Shown here piece by piece: positions 8,341-15,628 of a DNA stretch of 64,000 bases; positions within the stretch are counted from its first letter, which is position 1; the number at the start of each line of letters is the position of its first letter. The notes below the pieces were generated by a model. The model was not told the DNA's origin, did no database searches, and worked only from the letters and a program-made list of their open reading frames with translations. The DNA comes from Thiosocius teredinicola (GTDB lineage Bacteria; Pseudomonadota; Gammaproteobacteria; Chromatiales; Chromatiaceae), in assembly GCF_002009425.1 (NCBI RefSeq), contig NZ_CP019936.1, forward strand, positions 791,001 to 855,000. The letters run 5' to 3'. Position numbers and translations under genes: made by a program.

Positions 8341-10125
8341 ATGTGTGGTATCTGTGGTGAATTGCGCTTCGATGCGCAAGCGGTCGAGTCCGGGCTGATC
8401 GAAAGAATGCTACCGGCGCTTGAAAGGCGTGGCCCGGACGACGCCGGAGTATGGCGGCAGGGTCGTGTTGCGTTTGGCCATCGCCGGCTGTCGATCATCG
8501 ACCTGTCAGCGCGTTCGCATCAGCCGATGGTCGACGATGAATTGAGCCTGGTGTTCAACGGCGCGATCTACAACTACCGCGAACTGCGCAGCGAGCTGCA
8601 GGCCAAAGGTCACACCTTCGCTTCGGGCGGTGACACCGAGGTGATCCTCAAGGCCTACCGCGAGTGGGGTAACGATTGCCCGCGCTATCTGCACGGCATG
8701 TTCGCCTTTGCGATCTGGGACGAGCGCAAGCAACGGCTGTTCGCCGCGCGCGACCGCTTCGGCATCAAGCCTTTCTACTATGCCGTAGACGATAAACGCC
8801 TGCGCTTCGCGTCGAACACCCAGGCGCTGCTCGCCGGCGGCGGTATCGATACCGCGATCGATCCAGTCGGGCTGCATTTTCAATACACCCTGCATGCGGT
8901 GATCCCGGCACCGCACACGATCCTGCGCGGCATCCGCAAGCTCGAACCCGCCCATTCGCTTGTCGTAGAGGCCGACGGCCGACAGCAACTGCAGCGCTAT
9001 TGGGAACTCGATGCCACGCGTCTGCCCGAGGCGCGCAGTGAACAGGAGTGGGTCGACGCGACCCACGAGGCACTGATGGCAGCCGTGCGCAAGCGCAACG
9101 ACGTGGCCGACGTGCCGGTCGGCGTATTGTTGTCGGGCGGCCTGGATTCGAGCCTGCTGGTGGCGCTGTTGGCTGAGATCGGCGTCGAGGGATTCCACAC
9201 CTTCTCGGTCGGCTTCGAAGACCAACCGGAAGAGAAGGGCAGCGAATTCGAGTATTCCGACCAAGTGGTCGAACGCTACCAGCCAATCCACCACAAGTTT
9301 CTGGTGCCCAACGAGCAGGTGCTCGAACGCCTGCCCGAAGCGGTCGATGCGATGGCCGAGCCGATGTTCGGCCAGGATGCCGTGGCCTTCTATCTGTTAT
9401 CCGAACAGGTCTCGCAGCACATCAAGGTCGTGCAGTCAGGGCAGGGGGCGGATGAGGTATTCGGCGGTTATTTCTGGTATCCGCGCATGCTTGCCGAGAC
9501 CGAAGGGTCCCGCCTTGATCGCTTTCGCAAACACTATTTCGATCGTGACCACGACGAGTTTCTGAATATGGTGACACCGCCCTACCGTGGCGACGACCAT
9601 ACCGGCGCGTATATCGGCAAGCGCCTGGATGACGGCCTGTCGGGCGACTTTCTCGATGCCGTGTTGAAACTGGATGTGACGACCCTGATTGTCGATGACC
9701 CGGTCAAGCGGGTCGACAACATGACCATGGCCTGGGGGCTGGAGGCGCGTGTGCCGTTTCTCGATCACCACCTGGTCGAGGTCGCGGCGCGTTGCCCGGT
9801 CGACCTCAAGCTCAAATCGGACGGCAAACACCTACTCAAGCGCATCGCGCGCGGCATCGTGCCCGATGCGGTAATCGACCGGCCCAAGGGCTATTTCCCG
9901 ATGCCGGCGCTGAAGTATGTGCGCGGTGAGTTTCTGGATTTCATGCGCGACATCCTCGATTCCCAGGCCTGCCGGCAGCGCGGCCTGTTCGATCGCGGGT
10001 ATGTCGAGCGCCTGCTGGCCGCCCCAGAGATGCACCACACGCGCATCATGGGCAGCAAGCTGTGGCATCTGGCGCTGCTGGAGTTCTGGCTGCAACGCAA
10101 CGTGGACAACGCGCCCTCGGTATAG
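8341..10125 (+). CDS. asnO: asparagine synthase family amidotransferase, AsnO/NAGGN-type
   Basis: 594 residues. The N-terminal class II glutamine amidotransferase domain has catalytic Cys2 (MCGICGELRF), RRGPDD and VFNGAIYNYRELR. The C-terminal AsnB synthetase domain has the PP-loop GVLLSGGLDSSLLVALLAE. Long signatures such as VQSGQGADEVFGGYFWYP, VDDPVKRVDNMTMAWGLEA and RPKGYFPMPALKY are those I associate with the N-acetylglutaminylglutamine amidotransferase family rather than housekeeping AsnB. Those enzymes amidate the dipeptide to make the osmolyte NAGGN and usually sit beside a dipeptide synthetase and a peptidase; neither is here. ATG follows the hyuB stop by one base. Plain asparagine synthetase is the alternative. 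Confidence 0.82.
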   Translation: MCGICGELRFDAQAVESGLIERMLPALERRGPDDAGVWRQGRVAFGHRRLSIIDLSARSHQPMVDDELSLVFNGAIYNYRELRSELQAKGHTFASGGDTEVILKAYREWGNDCPRYLHGMFAFAIWDERKQRLFAARDRFGIKPFYYAVDDKRLRFASNTQALLAGGGIDTAIDPVGLHFQYTLHAVIPAPHTILRGIRKLEPAHSLVVEADGRQQLQRYWELDATRLPEARSEQEWVDATHEALMAAVRKRNDVADVPVGVLLSGGLDSSLLVALLAEIGVEGFHTFSVGFEDQPEEKGSEFEYSDQVVERYQPIHHKFLVPNEQVLERLPEAVDAMAEPMFGQDAVAFYLLSEQVSQHIKVVQSGQGADEVFGGYFWYPRMLAETEGSRLDRFRKHYFDRDHDEFLNMVTPPYRGDDHTGAYIGKRLDDGLSGDFLDAVLKLDVTTLIVDDPVKRVDNMTMAWGLEARVPFLDHHLVEVAARCPVDLKLKSDGKHLLKRIARGIVPDAVIDRPKGYFPMPALKYVRGEFLDFMRDILDSQACRQRGLFDRGYVERLLAAPEMHHTRIMGSKLWHLALLEFWLQRNVDNAPSV

Positions 10126-10261
10126 GCCACCGGTTGGTCGGAACGGCCGTAGTGGGCGTGGGGAATCTTCGATCAAGGGCCTGTTACACTGTCCAGCACT
10201 TGAAAAACGAGCGTTCGGCCATAATTTGGCGGGATCGGCGCAAATCAATCGAGGTGGTGAG

Positions 10262-10603
10262 ATGGACGTATTGGAACGAATCAAAGGCCAGGTAGAAGAC
10301 AACCCGATCATTATCTACATGAAGGGTACGCCGCAGTTCCCCCAGTGCGGCTTTTCATCGCGCGCAGCTGCGGCATTGCAGGATTGCGGCGAGAAATTCG
10401 CCTACGTCAACGTGCTGGCAGATCCTGAGATCTTCGAGAATCTGCCGCGGTTTGCCGATTGGCCGACCTTTCCGCAGGTGTATATCGATGGTGAACTGAT
10501 CGGCGGCTGCGATATCACGCTGGAGATGCACGCCAGTGGCGACCTGAAGAAAGCGGTGGGCGAAGCAGCCAAGAAGTGGCCGGCGGAAGAATCGGGCAGT
10601 TGA
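10262..10603 (+). CDS. grxD: monothiol glutaredoxin Grx4 family
   Basis: 113 residues with the monothiol CGFS active site (QFPQCGFSSRA), the TPQFPQ and WPTFPQVYIDGELIGGCDI glutathione-binding motifs, and the C-terminal helix. Members hold a [2Fe-2S] cluster with glutathione and, with BolA partners, carry or sense Fe-S clusters. The ATG at 10262 follows a strong GAGGTGGTGAG site; the frame runs open far upstream into asnO, but that is not the protein. It is a single gene closed by a strong terminator. Confidence 0.95.
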   Translation: MDVLERIKGQVEDNPIIIYMKGTPQFPQCGFSSRAAAALQDCGEKFAYVNVLADPEIFENLPRFADWPTFPQVYIDGELIGGCDITLEMHASGDLKKAVGEAAKKWPAEESGS

Positions 10604-10630
10604 CCGGATAGGCTCCACCAACGCAGCTAA

Positions 10631-10655
10631 AAGGCGGCTTCGAGCCGCCTTTTTT
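10631..10655 (+). terminator. rho-independent terminator of grxD
   Basis: Perfect 9-bp stem AAGGCGGCT (10631-10639) with AGCCGCCTT (10643-10651), a TCG loop, then a T-run. It lies 28 bases after the grxD stop and before the convergent RNase T gene. Confidence 0.93.
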
Positions 10656-10689
10656 GTTTTGTAAGGGCGTGTCCGCCAAGTAGGGTCGG

Positions 10690-11340
10690 CTAGCCGCCGG
10701 CCACCTGCATCCACGGATGTTCGCTGAATGCCGATTGCCAACGGTTGACGATCCCGCAGAACAGTTCGGCGGTTTTCATCGTGTCGTAGATTGCCGAGTG
10801 CGCCTCGTCGGCGTCCCAGTCGAGGCCGGCTGCGATGGCCGCGCGAGCCAGCACCGTCTGCCCATAGGCCAGTCCGCCGAGGGTCACCGTGTCGAAGGTG
10901 CTGAACGGGTGAAACGGGTTGTGCTTGTGCCGGGTGCGCTCCACGGCCGCGTTGATGAATCCCAGGTCGAAGAATGCGTTGTGCCCGACCAGGATGGCCC
11001 GCTTGCAGGCACTCGCCTTGACCGCGGCACGGATCGGCGCGAACACGTGGTCGAGGGCGGCTTTCTCGACCTTGGCATCGCGAAAAGGGTGATCGGGATC
11101 GATGCCGTTGAAGGCCAGCGCCTTGGGGTCGAGGTTGGCGCCTTCGAACGGCTGCACATGGCAGTCCACCGACTCGGCCGGTAACAGGTTGCCGTCGCCG
11201 TCCATGTCGATGATCACTGCAGCGATCTCCAACAGGGCGTCGGTCTGGGCGTTGAAGCCTGCGGTCTCGACGTCGACAACGACGGGAAGATAGCCACGGA
11301 AGCGTTGGCTGATGGCGGTGTTGTAAGCTCTGTTTTCCAC
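10690..11340 (-). CDS. rnt: ribonuclease T
   Basis: A DEDDh 3'-5' exoribonuclease trimming tRNA CCA ends and 5S/23S rRNA 3' ends. ExoI is [11 protein letters not shown], ExoII is [12 protein letters not shown], and ExoIII is [17 protein letters not shown]. The chosen GTG at 11340 gives 216 residues, almost the E. coli length (215). The open frame extends a further 38 codons upstream, but that part (including a PVPVPV run) is only the antisense of the neighbouring signal-peptide repeat. The start lies only 17 bp from the divergent TraB-family start, so its promoter must lie inside that gene. Confidence 0.92.
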   Translation of the reverse strand: MENRAYNTAISQRFRGYLPVVVDVETAGFNAQTDALLEIAAVIIDMDGDGNLLPAESVDCHVQPFEGANLDPKALAFNGIDPDHPFRDAKVEKAALDHVFAPIRAAVKASACKRAILVGHNAFFDLGFINAAVERTRHKHNPFHPFSTFDTVTLGGLAYGQTVLARAAIAAGLDWDADEAHSAIYDTMKTAELFCGIVNRWQSAFSEHPWMQVAGG

Positions 11341-11357
11341 ATTTGGCAGGATACCCA

Positions 11358-12242
11358 ATGCGACGACTGATAGCGATTTACCCTCATGGATGGCGATGGA
11401 TCGGACTGGTACTGGTACTGGTACTGGTTTGGGGCGACGTCGCGGCACAATCACGCGGCCTGATCTTCGAGGTCAGCCGCGAAGGCGCGCCGACGAGCTA
11501 CCTGGTCGGCACCATGCACTCCGAGGACGAACGGATTCTCGCCCTGGTGCCCAGAATCTCGACAGCGATCGAGAAAGTCGACGTCGTCGCACTCGAGTTG
11601 ATCCCCGACGGGCTGCCGATGCTGGCCGCCGGTTTGACGTTGTTTCTGCCCCCCGACCAGAGTCTGCGGGAGATCGTGGGCGATTGTCGGTTTCGGCGGC
11701 TCGCCACTATGGGCGAGGACATCGGGGTGGCTCCCGAGTACCTCGATCGTCTCAAACCCTGGGCAGCGGCGATGACCTTGTGGATGCCGCCGCAGGAATC
11801 CGGCGTGGTGCTGGATATGAAGATCTACCTGGAGGCGCTACGACTCGAACGCGAGGTTTTCGGCATCGAAACGATTTTTGAACAGATGGCCCTGTTCGGC
11901 GGCATGTCGCGGGAAATGGAGTTGTCTCTTCTGGATAACCTGATTCAGAACGCCGATTTGGTGCCGAAACAGCTCGAAGAGATGACCAAGGCCTATCTGG
12001 ACGGTGGATTGGCCGGTCTGGACGCGGTTGCCCGCGAACAGACCCATGAGATGCCGCCCGAGGTCGAGGCCTGGTTTGAAGACGATCTGCTGGCCAAGCG
12101 CAACATTCGCATGCTTGAGCGCGTGCAGGAGATGCTGCAGCAGCGGCCCATGATGATCGCCGTGGGCGCCTTGCACCTGAGCGGGGAAACCGGCCTGGTC
12201 AAGGGTTTACAGCGTCTCGGCTACCGGGTCGAGCCCTGGTGA
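11358..12242 (+). CDS. TraB/GumN family protein
   Basis: 294 residues. A signal peptide (residues 1-30) contains an unusual LVLVLVLVW core encoded by a hexanucleotide repeat. The mature part has the TraB/GumN features: [24 protein letters not shown] at the start, [11 protein letters not shown] and a C-terminal [19 protein letters not shown] with the conserved GxxH. Some family members are proposed metalloproteases (TIKI-related), acting outside the cytoplasm. The ATG at 11358 has AGGA six bases upstream; an upstream TTG would add five residues. It is divergent from RNase T with a 17-bp gap. Confidence 0.88.
   Translation: MRRLIAIYPHGWRWIGLVLVLVLVWGDVAAQSRGLIFEVSREGAPTSYLVGTMHSEDERILALVPRISTAIEKVDVVALELIPDGLPMLAAGLTLFLPPDQSLREIVGDCRFRRLATMGEDIGVAPEYLDRLKPWAAAMTLWMPPQESGVVLDMKIYLEALRLEREVFGIETIFEQMALFGGMSREMELSLLDNLIQNADLVPKQLEEMTKAYLDGGLAGLDAVAREQTHEMPPEVEAWFEDDLLAKRNIRMLERVQEMLQQRPMMIAVGALHLSGETGLVKGLQRLGYRVEPW
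11405..11428. repeat. hexanucleotide tandem repeat (ACTGGT)x4
   Basis: Four perfect copies of ACTGGT lie in the signal-peptide hydrophobic core of the TraB-family gene, encoding alternating Leu-Val. Unit gain or loss stays in frame and would lengthen or shorten the h-region by two residues. Confidence 0.9.
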
Positions 12243-12279
12243 AGTGAGTGAGGTTTCACACGCGCGGTCGGTATCGGCT

Positions 12280-12308
12280 GTCGCAGTGGCGAACCGAATG
12301 CCTATAAT
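12280..12308 (+). promoter_or_regulatory. candidate promoter of mlaA
   Basis: A perfect TATAAT (12303-12308) is preceded at 17 bases by the weak -35 GTCGCA. It is 60 bases upstream of the mlaA start codon. Confidence 0.5.
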
Positions 12309-12368
12309 GCACCGGTCGGTTGAGGGGAGTCTCGTAAATCCGACGTGCTGGAAACAAAGGAAAACAAT

Positions 12369-13088
12369 ATGAATAACGCTACCTGGTTGTACAAGGTGGG
12401 ATTGGCCCTGCTGCTTGGGATGACGCTGGGCCTTGGTGGATGTGCGAGTGGTGTCGATCGCGATCCGCGGGACCCGTTGGAGTCCTACAACCGTGCCATG
12501 TACAGTTTCAACGAGTCCGTCGACAATGCGGTGCTCAAGCCGCTGGCGCGTGGCTACAACTACATCACGCCGGCCCCGGTCAACAAGGGTGTCACCAATT
12601 TCTTCAACAACCTGGCGGACGTGCGGTCGGCGATCAACAACCTGCTGCAGTTCAAGATCGGGCGCGCCTTCAGTGACGTCGGGCGGGTCGCGGTCAACAG
12701 TACGATCGGCATCCTTGGCCTGATCGACGTTGCCAGCAACATGGATCTGCCGCGTTACAACGAGGACTTCGGCCAGACGCTGGGCGTCTGGGGTCTCGAC
12801 TCGGGGCCGTATGTCGTGCTGCCGTTCTTCGGCCCGAGCAGCGCGCGCGACGGCGTGGGCGTGGTCGTCGACTGGTTCACCGACCCGGTGACCTACGTCG
12901 AAGACGACGCGGTTCGCTGGAGTCTGCGTGGGCTCAACGTCGTGGATAAGCGCGCCGATCTGCTCAACGCCAGTCGCGTGCTCGACGAGGCGGCGCTCGA
13001 TCCCTATGCGTTCGTGCGTGATGCCTACCTGCAACGGCGCCAGGATCAGGTATACGACGGCAACCCACCGCCGGAAGTCTACGAATAG
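12369..13088 (+). CDS. mlaA: MlaA/VacJ family outer-membrane lipoprotein
   Basis: Outer-membrane component of the Mla phospholipid retrograde-transport pathway. 239 residues with a lipoprotein signal ending in the lipobox LGGC (about residue 26), then the family core DPLESYNRAMYSFN, PVNKGVTNFFNNL, FQIGRAF-like QFKIGRAFSDVGR, EDFGQTLGVWG and YVVLPFFGPSSARD. The start is ATG at 12369 with AAAGGA seven bases upstream; a GTG 24 bases earlier is less likely. It stands alone between a promoter and a terminator; mlaBCDEF are not in this window. Confidence 0.95.
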   Translation: MNNATWLYKVGLALLLGMTLGLGGCASGVDRDPRDPLESYNRAMYSFNESVDNAVLKPLARGYNYITPAPVNKGVTNFFNNLADVRSAINNLLQFKIGRAFSDVGRVAVNSTIGILGLIDVASNMDLPRYNEDFGQTLGVWGLDSGPYVVLPFFGPSSARDGVGVVVDWFTDPVTYVEDDAVRWSLRGLNVVDKRADLLNASRVLDEAALDPYAFVRDAYLQRRQDQVYDGNPPPEVYE

Positions 13089-13117
13089 CCCGCGATCCGT
13101 CGCGTACAGCTACCGTC

Positions 13118-13145
13118 AAAGCCCCCTTTTCAGGGGGCTTTTTTC
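13118..13145 (+). terminator. rho-independent terminator of mlaA
   Basis: Stem AAAGCCCCC (13118-13126) with GGGGGCTTT (13133-13141), a six-base loop, and a continuing T-run. It begins 30 bases after the mlaA stop. Confidence 0.93.
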
Positions 13146-13225
13146 GTTGCGCGTGGGCCAAGTTGACGCGGATCAACCAACTGCAATCGAAGGGTTATTT
13201 CGTACCCGCCGGGGCCATTTAGTAA

Positions 13226-13254
13226 TTGACAGTTTAAGTAAATACTAAAATACT
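13226..13254 (+). promoter_or_regulatory. candidate sigma-70 promoter of the sulfur globule genes
   Basis: A perfect TTGACA (13226-13231), 17-base spacer and AATACT (13249-13254) lie in a locally AT-rich stretch. The predicted leader before the first sulfur globule start is about 70 bases. The perfect -35 fits a highly expressed structural protein. Confidence 0.65.
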
Positions 13255-13333
13255 TGCGCTCAGGGTCGCACAGGGGACGTACGACCCAGCAGTACAAACA
13301 CAATTCCGACGATTTCCACAATTGGAGAACGCT

Positions 13334-13756
13334 ATGAAACTCTTGAAAGTGGCTGCCACCGCAGCTTTGATCGCTGCTTCAGCCTCGGCTTCGGCATGGT
13401 GGGGTGGTCCTTGGGGCGGCGGCCCGTGGGGCGGCAATGGTTACAACAACGGTTACAACAATGGCTGGGGTGACGGCACCGGTTGGGGCAACACCTCTGG
13501 CGATTTCCTCGGCGACGGCGCTGCAGCTGGTGATTTCAGCATGACCATGTCGGGTCGTGGCAACACCAACATGCGCGGCTACGGCAACGGTTATGGCTAC
13601 GGCGACGGTTACGGCCGCGGCTACAACTACAACCAGCCTTACTACGGTGGTTACGGCTACGGCTACCCGTACGGCGGCTACGCACCTTACGGCGCACCGG
13701 TTGCACCGATGGCTCCGCCGGCTCCGGCTCCGGAAGCTCCGGCTCAAGCCCAGTAA
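13334..13756 (+). CDS. sgp: sulfur globule protein (Gly/Tyr-rich, secreted)
   Basis: 140 residues. The Sec signal [21 protein letters not shown] precedes a mature protein starting AWWGG that is dominated by Gly, Tyr, Asn and Trp ([19 protein letters not shown], then [12 protein letters not shown]) and ends in a Pro/Ala tail. This composition and the FSM-SGRG block match the sulfur globule envelope proteins of purple and colourless sulfur bacteria, which coat periplasmic zero-valent sulfur. The ATG follows GGAG (13324-13327). It is followed by a related gene across two hairpins. Assignment rests on composition and motif similarity plus FccAB in the same window. Confidence 0.82.
   Translation: MKLLKVAATAALIAASASASAWWGGPWGGGPWGGNGYNNGYNNGWGDGTGWGNTSGDFLGDGAAAGDFSMTMSGRGNTNMRGYGNGYGYGDGYGRGYNYNQPYYGGYGYGYPYGGYAPYGAPVAPMAPPAPAPEAPAQAQ
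13550..13633 (+). repeat. direct repeat copy 1 (shared sulfur globule block)
   Basis: 84 bp encoding 28 residues from [10 protein letters not shown] to GRGYNYN. It is nearly repeated at 14099-14182, with one residue change (N to H at position 5) and scattered synonymous changes. It marks a gene duplication in which this block stayed constrained while the flanks diverged. Confidence 0.85.
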
Positions 13757-13785
13757 TCGTCTGGTCGGGACGCACGGAAGCATCG

Positions 13786-13847
13786 GCACACAAGGAAGTG
13801 TGCGACTCGGTCCGGATATCCCGCTGATCGCTCGGCGGGATATCCGG
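13786..13847 (+). other. two intercistronic RNA hairpins between the sulfur globule genes
   Basis: Hairpin 1 is GCACAC (13786-13791) with GTGTGC (13798-13803). Hairpin 2 is a perfect 13-bp inverted repeat, CCGGATATCCCGC (13812-13824) with its complement at 13835-13847 and a ten-base loop. No T-run follows, so it is not an ordinary terminator. Its place between two cistrons fits mRNA processing, 3' stabilisation of the upstream message, or partial attenuation. Confidence 0.75.
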
Positions 13848-13909
13848 GAAGAAGTTGTATGGCTCCCGAATCCTTCTGACGCCAACATTCTCTTTTGGGG
13901 ACCAATAAC

Positions 13910-14755
13910 ATGACCAAATTGACCAGAATTGCTTTGGCCGCAGCCATTGCGACCGCTTCTGCAAGTGCCTCTGCCTGGTGGGGTAACGGCTACAACAACA
14001 GCTATAACAATGGTTATGGCGCCGGCAATGGCTACACCAATGGCGTGCTCGACGGTGCTGGCGACGCTGCCGGTGAAGGCACCTTCAGCATGAACTTCTC
14101 GGGCCGCGGCCACACCAACATGCGCGGTTACGGCAATGGCTACGGTTACGGCGACGGCTATGGCCGTGGCTACAACTACAACGCGCCTTACTGGGCAGCG
14201 CCTTACGGTGCACCGGCCTATACCGCGCCGACGATGACCAAGGAACAGCAGGAAGCCATGGCCGAGCAGCAGGCGAAAGCCGTAGAAGCTCAGCGCAAGG
14301 CAGCCGAACAGTATGCTGCCAAGCAGGCCGAGGCCTTCAAGGCTGCGCAAGAAGCCCAGCGCAAGGCAGCTGAGCAGTACGCTGCTCAGGCTCCTCAGCA
14401 GATGCAGTTCCGCGCTCCCGAGATGCCGGAATTCGCGATGCCCGAGATGACCCGTCCGGAGCGCCCGGAAATGCCGAAGTTCGACATGCAGCGTCCTGAG
14501 CGTCCGCCGATGCCTGAGTTCGCTCGCGCTGAACGCCCGGAAATGACCGGCAACTGCTTCAAGCCGATGACTCGCCCGGTAGCTTTCGAAGCGCCCAAGG
14601 CACCTGAAATGTCGGCTGATATGAAGCAGCGTCTTGAGTCTATGAAGGCCAAGCAGGAAGAGCAGAAGGCTGCCATGCAGGCCAAGATGGAAGAAATGAA
14701 GAAGGCGATGGAAGAGCGACGCGCTCAGATGCAGCAGGGCTGCAAGCAGATCTAA
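13910..14755 (+). CDS. sulfur globule-like protein with helical, Met/Pro/Glu-rich C-terminal tail
   Basis: 281 residues. The signal peptide (1-26, TASASASA then WWGNGYNN) and the block [18 protein letters not shown] to YNYN match the preceding sulfur globule protein. From about residue 107 it changes to a charged helix with two copies of AQRKAAEQYAA, then repeats of the type MPEF/RPERPEMP, then a final coiled coil (MKQRLESMKAKQEEQKAAM). Two cysteines (NCFKP and GCKQI) lie in the tail. ATG at 13910 follows GGGGA; upstream in-frame codons are unlikely. It may be a globule protein anchored or cross-linked through its tail; that role is inferred. Confidence 0.75.
   Translation: MTKLTRIALAAAIATASASASAWWGNGYNNSYNNGYGAGNGYTNGVLDGAGDAAGEGTFSMNFSGRGHTNMRGYGNGYGYGDGYGRGYNYNAPYWAAPYGAPAYTAPTMTKEQQEAMAEQQAKAVEAQRKAAEQYAAKQAEAFKAAQEAQRKAAEQYAAQAPQQMQFRAPEMPEFAMPEMTRPERPEMPKFDMQRPERPPMPEFARAERPEMTGNCFKPMTRPVAFEAPKAPEMSADMKQRLESMKAKQEEQKAAMQAKMEEMKKAMEERRAQMQQGCKQI
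14099..14182 (+). repeat. direct repeat copy 2 (shared sulfur globule block)
   Basis: Second copy of the 28-codon block described at 13550-13633, in the same frame of the following gene. Confidence 0.85.
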
Positions 14756-14784
14756 TCTGCACTTCGCTGGCATTCAGCAAATAG

Positions 14785-14817
14785 AAAACGCCCGGCATGG
14801 CCGGGCGTTTTTTTTTC
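14785..14817 (+). terminator. rho-independent terminator of the sulfur globule operon
   Basis: A perfect 12-bp stem AAAACGCCCGGC (14785-14796) with GCCGGGCGTTTT (14800-14811), an ATG triloop and a T-run through 14816. It is the strongest terminator in the window, 29 bases after the stop codon. Confidence 0.95.
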
Positions 14818-14893
14818 GGCTCGCGTCTGCGACAGACAGGTGCGGGCGGAAGGGTAAACTGTTCGCGCGGGCTGTCCCGCTCATCTGTTCAAC

Positions 14894-15313
14894 GTGCCTC
14901 CCTTGGACTGGACTCTCTTCTTCAGCGCCTTCCTCTCCGCCACGCTGCTACCCGGCAGTTCTGAGGCCTTGCTGCTGCTGCGCATCGAGCAGGGCGGCGG
15001 GGATCCCGCAGCCTTGGTCGTGGTTGCCGCCGTCGGCAATCTGCTCGGCAGCCTGTCGACCTATGCGATCGGTCGCGGCGGCAATCTGGTGTTGCAGCGC
15101 TGGTTGCGCATCGATGAGGGTGCGCTACGCCGCGCCGAGCGGTGGTTTCAACGGTGGGGTACGCCGACGCTGTTGCTCGCCTGGCTACCGGTCGTTGGTG
15201 ATCCCTTGTGCCTGGCCGCCGGCCTGCTGCAAGTGCGCCTTTGGTTGTTCACCGTCATGGTCGCCATCGGCAAATTCGCGCGCTACGCGGTGCTGGCGTG
15301 GCTGGTCGTATGA
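14894..15313 (+). CDS. YqaA-like DedA/SNARE-associated membrane protein
   Basis: 139 residues with several membrane segments. The start FFSAFLSATLLPGSSEALL, the AAVGNLLGSLSTYAIGR loop and RWGTPTLLLAWLPVVGDPLCLAAG are typical of the small YqaA branch of the DedA superfamily, whose larger members act in membrane lipid homeostasis. The start is GTG at 14894 with no strong ribosome site. Precise function is unknown. It stands alone between the globule-operon terminator and the aceE promoter region. Confidence 0.85.
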   Translation: MPPLDWTLFFSAFLSATLLPGSSEALLLLRIEQGGGDPAALVVVAAVGNLLGSLSTYAIGRGGNLVLQRWLRIDEGALRRAERWFQRWGTPTLLLAWLPVVGDPLCLAAGLLQVRLWLFTVMVAIGKFARYAVLAWLVV

Positions 15314-15628
15314 CGCCGGTCAGTCTGCATCGATAGCTGCGAACGACGCCGGCTGCCCGCCCATTGACGGTGCGCTTGCGGCCCGCGTGGGCTGGTCTAT
15401 CGCACTGAAAAGTCGCAGAAAAATACCGAAACGACCTACATTTGTGCACATTTTTAGGACGATTGTCTATAGTCAGAAAAACGTTAAATTGCTGAAAAAT
15501 AAAGATTATTGAAATTTGCATTGGCATGTTTGCAAACGATCTGCTTTACTTGCCCCCCATATTTGGCGTGCCGAACAGCTTTCTTTACCCGAACACGTCT
15601 CCGATCAACCCGTTGGAAGCGCAGCACT
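15314..15628 (+). other. aceE upstream region
   Basis: 315 bp without a gene. The right half (15410-15560) is much more AT-rich than the surroundings. It holds a candidate promoter (15445-15473) and a perfect 10-bp palindrome GTTTGCAAAC (15528-15537) preceded by a second TTTGCA, which could be an operator. I found no convincing PdhR-type box. An in-frame TTG at 15509 opens the aceE frame, but those 40 codons do not resemble AceE. Confidence 0.5.
15445..15473 (+). promoter_or_regulatory. candidate promoter of aceE-aceF-lpdA
   Basis: TGCACA (15445-15450), 17-base spacer and TATAGT (15468-15473); about 150 bases of leader would precede the aceE start codon. Confidence 0.4.

Noticed and set aside
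8341-10125. Housekeeping asparagine synthetase B
   Set aside because: Signature blocks around the synthetase domain fit the AsnO/NAGGN amidotransferase class better, though plain AsnB cannot be fully excluded without a tree.
13379-14773. Long minus-strand open frame (464 codons) opposite the sulfur globule genes
   Set aside because: It mirrors the Gly/Tyr codon pattern of the real genes, gives His/Leu/Val low-complexity sequence, and has no family motifs. The plus-strand genes have signal peptides and ribosome sites.
15314-15628. PdhR-type operator before aceE
   Set aside because: No AATTGGT-n-ACCAATT-like inverted repeat found; only a short GTTTGCAAAC palindrome.
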